Below, piece by piece: positions 15,973-18,692 of a DNA stretch of 18,692 bases. The notes below the pieces were generated by a model that was not told the DNA's origin, did no database searches, and was given only the letters and a program-made list of their open reading frames with translations. Each line of letters opens with the position of its first letter. Within the stretch, counting starts at the first letter, position 1. The translations under genes were made by a program, and so were the position numbers. The stretch covers positions 1 to 18,692 of the forward strand of contig JAPJOW010000066.1 in the NCBI GenBank assembly GCA_030826005.1. The letters run 5' to 3'. Source of the stretch: Aliterella sp. RAGGC_92 (GTDB lineage: Bacteria; Cyanobacteriota; Cyanobacteriia; Cyanobacteriales; Chroococcidiopsidaceae).

Positions 15973-17148
15973 TTATATAGTTTTATTTAAGTTTAGGATC
16001 TTATTTAATTGTATTAAATATTCTTCCATAATTCCCAAAGGTATAGAATCACTCCCTGGTTCGATTAATAAGTCTCCAATAGTATCTAAAGCACACTCAT
16101 TAATAGAATCGATTAATAATTCTGGCATAGTAACATTATCTTCAGCGATTTTTTTTATAGTTGCACTAGGATCGCTTTGCTGCATAATTGCTCTAATTAC
16201 TTGCAGTTCAGAATCGCTAATATGAGAAATAAAATTTTGCCATTCTTCAGGAATTTTATCTGTAGGCTTCTCGGAAGATAAATACTGTTTTTGCTCGATC
16301 AGTTGACTTAATTCTTGCTTAATTTTATCGTTTTTAGCTTGATGTTCTAATAATTGTTGTTGTAGCAAGCTAAGATGAATTTGAGTAGTGCTTTTTTGCT
16401 CGGATATTGCATTTAAAGATTCGTTTAGTTCTGCTTGGTGTTTTTCTAGCTGCTGAATTTCGGTTTGCAACTGGTGAGATTTTTCTTCTAACTGTGGTTT
16501 GAGACGATTGAGCAAAACTATACCGTCTTCTAGTTCTTGTTTTTGAATATGCAGGTGAGTAACTTGGCTGCGTAATTCTTGCAGTTGAGTTTCAAATAGA
16601 TAAAATTCTGCTTCCGCATCGTGCTTTAATTGCTTAAGCGATCGCACGGATTGATCGATTTCCCCTTTGTGTTGTTCCAAAGATTGAAATTGCGCCTGTA
16701 ATTCTTGATAATTTGTTTCTAAACTGGTTTTTTGTTGGACTAATAAATCCAACTCTTGAGTAACTTGTTGCTGATAGTAGCGCTGTTCGGTAGTACGTTC
16801 CGATAGTTGACGCAGTTGAACTTGTAGAAAATTAATATTAGTTTCAGTTTGTTGCTTTTGCGCGGAAGTTGTCTGCAAAGCTCGATTTAACTGCAATTGC
16901 CATTTTTCTAACTCGTAAATCTCTGCTTGCAAATCATTCAAAATGAGCTTTTGTTGATTTCGCTGTTTGAGATTTACCGCACTTATACCCAAAAACGTAG
17001 CAGGTATAGTAACTAAACCTGTTTTTATCGCTGTTCCCACATCTTGGCTAATAATTAAGCTCAGAACTAAGCTGACACTAAAGACAACCGAACCCAGAAG
17101 CAACTGATTTTTTACCATAGCCGATTGCAGTAAAGAAAATGCAGGCAT
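15973..17148 (-). CDS. membrane-anchored coiled-coil protein with TerB-C domain
   Basis: A 391-residue protein in three parts. Residues 16-34 and 41-58 are two hydrophobic segments (LLLGSVVFSVSLVLSLII; TGLVTIPATFLGISAV) forming a membrane hairpin. Residues about 62-290 are a long Gln/Glu/Leu-rich coiled coil. Residues about 298-385 match the TerB-C domain: IPEEWQNFISHI, then MPELLIDSINECALDTIGDL, then an acidic tail ending IMEEYLIQL. TerB-type domains otherwise occur in Ter-linked stress and DNA-processing systems. It is the first gene of the operon, before the ATPase and helicase. The ATG at 17148 has no clear Shine-Dalgarno; an in-frame ATG at 17118 would shorten it by ten residues and keep both membrane segments. 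I infer that it tethers the ATPase-helicase pair to a membrane. Confidence 0.75.
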   Translation of the reverse strand: MPAFSLLQSAMVKNQLLLGSVVFSVSLVLSLIISQDVGTAIKTGLVTIPATFLGISAVNLKQRNQQKLILNDLQAEIYELEKWQLQLNRALQTTSAQKQQTETNINFLQVQLRQLSERTTEQRYYQQQVTQELDLLVQQKTSLETNYQELQAQFQSLEQHKGEIDQSVRSLKQLKHDAEAEFYLFETQLQELRSQVTHLHIQKQELEDGIVLLNRLKPQLEEKSHQLQTEIQQLEKHQAELNESLNAISEQKSTTQIHLSLLQQQLLEHQAKNDKIKQELSQLIEQKQYLSSEKPTDKIPEEWQNFISHISDSELQVIRAIMQQSDPSATIKKIAEDNVTMPELLIDSINECALDTIGDLLIEPGSDSIPLGIMEEYLIQLNKILNLNKTI

Positions 17149-17187
17149 TCGCAGGATAAAGTATTGTACTACTACCTGCCCCGCTAA

Positions 17188-17231
17188 AGCACAATTGCCG
17201 GAATTGTAAGCTATTAAAGTCTAATTGTGCT
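17188..17231. promoter_or_regulatory. overlapping inverted repeats upstream of the TerB-C operon
   Basis: AGCACAATT (17188-17196) and AATTGTGCT (17223-17231) are perfect 9-bp arms 26 nt apart. A second, mutually exclusive pair shares the left arm: ACAATT (17191-17196) with AATTGT (17202-17207). Three half-sites therefore lie between the DUF815 stop and the TerB-C gene start. A minus-strand TACAAT (17163-17168) could be the -10 box. This may be an operator or a switchable leader structure. Confidence 0.4.
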
Positions 17232-17251
17232 AATTTTTATAGGCAATTTTT

Positions 17252-18550
17252 CTACCCCGCCGCCAAATCTGCTTGAATAAAATCAATAAACTGTCGTGCA
17301 GTCCTTCCCGAACGTCCATTATGTCGAGTAGCCCATTGCAGGGCTTGATATTCTAAGTCTTGCAAACTAAGATTAATTTTAGCTTGAGCGGCTAAATGAC
17401 GAACAATTTTTAAGTAAGTTTTTTGGTCGGCGCTCTCAAACGTTAAAGTTAAACCAAAGCGATCGCTAAAAGATAATTTTTCCTGTACCGTATCCCAAGC
17501 ATGGATTTCCTCATTATTGCTAGGGCGGGGGCGATCGTCAAAAAATTCTCTAATTAAGTGTCGTCGATTAGAAGTAGCATAAACGATCGCATTTTGAGGA
17601 CGAGCGGTTAAATTGCCCTCCAGCACCACTTTTAGAGCCTTAAAAGCGTCATCATCTTCCTCAAACGATAAATCGTCCACAAAGATAACAAACTTCTGCA
17701 CAGCGCCGCGTAGCTGTTCCAAAATCGTCGGTAAAGCTTGCAAGTCGGACTTGGCAACTTCAATTATCCGCAGTTGACGACTTTGATATTTATGCAGCAA
17801 TCCTTTAACTAAAGAAGACTTACCTGAACCGCGACTACCGTAAAGTAAGACGTGCAAAGCTGGATAGCCTGAAAGTAAAAACTCAGTATTTTTAATTAAA
17901 GCATCGCGCTGATACTCGTAGCCCGCTAGTTGTTCTACCTGCACGGGGTCGGGAGTATTTATACCTACAATCTGCCCCGATTGCCAGCGTAAAGCTTGGT
18001 ATTGAGCAAATAAACCCGTACCATGTTGCTGATAGTACGCTGCTAAATCTTCTAAACCATCCGCCCAGTTATCTAACTGTTGTAATTTGGCTTGAATCGG
18101 CGTTTTTTCTGCTGCCTCATAGTACCAAGCAACCGAAGCAACTTTAGTAGCCGATCGCACCCATTCGCAGAGCAAATCGCTGCTACATTGATAAAGTAGC
18201 TGCAAAGATTGCAAATCTTGTTTTGCGGCGGCAATTAAAGCTGGTGGTAAATTAGCTAAATCGGTTTGCTGTACTTGACGAGAAAAAGAGTTGTCATCTA
18301 GCAAAATTTGAGCAACTAAAAAATCTTGCCAACTTTGGTTAGTCGCACAAATCGCTTTAAACCATGTAGCATAAGCTTCAATGCAGGCAATTTCATCAAT
18401 ATCGCTATGACGCATAGCTTGCATGAGTTCAATTTGCTGCAACGCTTGTAATAAGTCAATAAATGACTTACCGACGGGATTATTTAAAACCGATTGATAC
18501 AGCAGCAAAGACGCACAGCAACGACGCAGTAATTGAATTGATAAATCCAT
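17252..18550 (-). CDS. DUF815-family AAA+ ATPase
   Basis: A 432-residue protein with an N-terminal helical part (1-200) and a DUF815 AAA+ domain (about 200-430). Signatures: Walker A GSRGSGKS (238-245), Walker B VIFVDDLSF (288-296), sensor 1 YATSNRRHL (324-332), EKLSFSDRFGL (357-367) and sensor 2 GRSGRTARQF (412-421). All ATPase residues are present. The family is widespread and its substrate is unknown. A candidate promoter TTAACT-N17-TAGGAT lies upstream. It lies 103 nt before the TerB-C gene on the same strand and could belong to that transcript, but the inverted repeats between suggest separate control. It may simply be a housekeeping neighbour. Confidence 0.9.
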   Translation of the reverse strand: MDLSIQLLRRCCASLLLYQSVLNNPVGKSFIDLLQALQQIELMQAMRHSDIDEIACIEAYATWFKAICATNQSWQDFLVAQILLDDNSFSRQVQQTDLANLPPALIAAAKQDLQSLQLLYQCSSDLLCEWVRSATKVASVAWYYEAAEKTPIQAKLQQLDNWADGLEDLAAYYQQHGTGLFAQYQALRWQSGQIVGINTPDPVQVEQLAGYEYQRDALIKNTEFLLSGYPALHVLLYGSRGSGKSSLVKGLLHKYQSRQLRIIEVAKSDLQALPTILEQLRGAVQKFVIFVDDLSFEEDDDAFKALKVVLEGNLTARPQNAIVYATSNRRHLIREFFDDRPRPSNNEEIHAWDTVQEKLSFSDRFGLTLTFESADQKTYLKIVRHLAAQAKINLSLQDLEYQALQWATRHNGRSGRTARQFIDFIQADLAAG

Positions 18551-18570
18551 AAGTAGATTAATTTTAGGCT

Positions 18571-18599
18571 ATCCTAACAGCGATGTGCGTACAAGTTAA
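18571..18599 (-). promoter_or_regulatory. candidate promoter of the DUF815 gene
   Basis: On the minus strand, TTAACT (18594-18599) and TAGGAT (18571-18576) are separated by exactly 17 nt and end 20 nt before the ATG. The match to the bacterial -35/-10 consensus is fair, not strong. The rest of 18600-18692 holds a HIP1 octamer and nothing else I can name. Confidence 0.3.
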
Positions 18600-18692
18600 C
18601 TACTCAATGGCGTATAAATAGTTTTATTAACTAGAAGGCGATCGCAATTTTGTCAGTCAGTATTTGTAGTTAGATAAAAAAGATAGTTAAAT

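Noticed and set aside
12446..18550. complete type 2 BREX system
   Set aside because: Only BrxD-like and BrxHI-like proteins are present; no PglX, PglZ, PglW, BrxC or BrxA homolog appears in the window.
1..18692. insertion sequence, prophage, CRISPR array or tRNA-linked integration site
   Set aside because: No transposase, integrase, regularly spaced repeats or tRNA-like sequence was found on either strand by eye.

Overview
The window looks like a filamentous or unicellular cyanobacterium with a moderately AT-rich genome. The evidence is about fifteen copies of the HIP1 octamer GCGATCGC, a fused NADPH-thioredoxin reductase/thioredoxin (NTRC), a DUF4327-like small protein found in cyanobacteria, and a zinc-ribbon/PP2C plus FHA/kinase pair. 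No rRNA, tRNA, CRISPR array, transposase or integrase was seen.

Layout. 1-925 (+): the tail of an upstream gene, then a cyanobacterial protein with an N-terminal membrane segment and a TPR-like helical body. 942-1995: a truncated FkbM-type methyltransferase remnant (-) divergent from a class I SAM methyltransferase (+). 2243-2461 (+): DUF4327-like protein. 2467-5577 (-): signalling pair, a zinc-ribbon/PP2C phosphatase followed 15 nt later by an FHA/zinc-ribbon/Ser-Thr kinase. 5861-8542 (-): M3 oligopeptidase followed 6 nt later by an RluE-like rRNA pseudouridine synthase. 8682-10049 (+): NTRC, with a palindrome over its likely -10 box. A strong bidirectional terminator lies at 10088-10121.

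10125-12059 (-): three TerD-family genes (two TerD-like, one TerZ-like). 12060-12445 is a 386-nt intergenic stretch. 12446-17148 (-) is a tight three-gene operon: a membrane-anchored coiled-coil protein ending in a TerB-C domain, a DUF2791 (BrxD-like) P-loop ATPase whose ATG directly abuts the previous stop codon, and an Lhr-like (BrxHI-like) superfamily 2 helicase overlapping the ATPase by ATGA. A DUF815 AAA+ ATPase gene (17252-18550, -) lies just upstream.

The most interesting region is 10125-18550. Ter-family proteins (TerD/TerZ and TerB-C) lie next to a DNA-processing pair (ATPase plus helicase) related to that of type 2 BREX, but no methylase, PglZ-like or nuclease gene is visible. I read it as a membrane-tethered, Ter-linked stress-response or anti-phage DNA-processing module; the function is inference. 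HIP1 copies inside the helicase, coiled-coil and DUF815 genes argue that the module has lived in this lineage for a long time. The rest of the window looks like ordinary cyanobacterial housekeeping and signalling genes.
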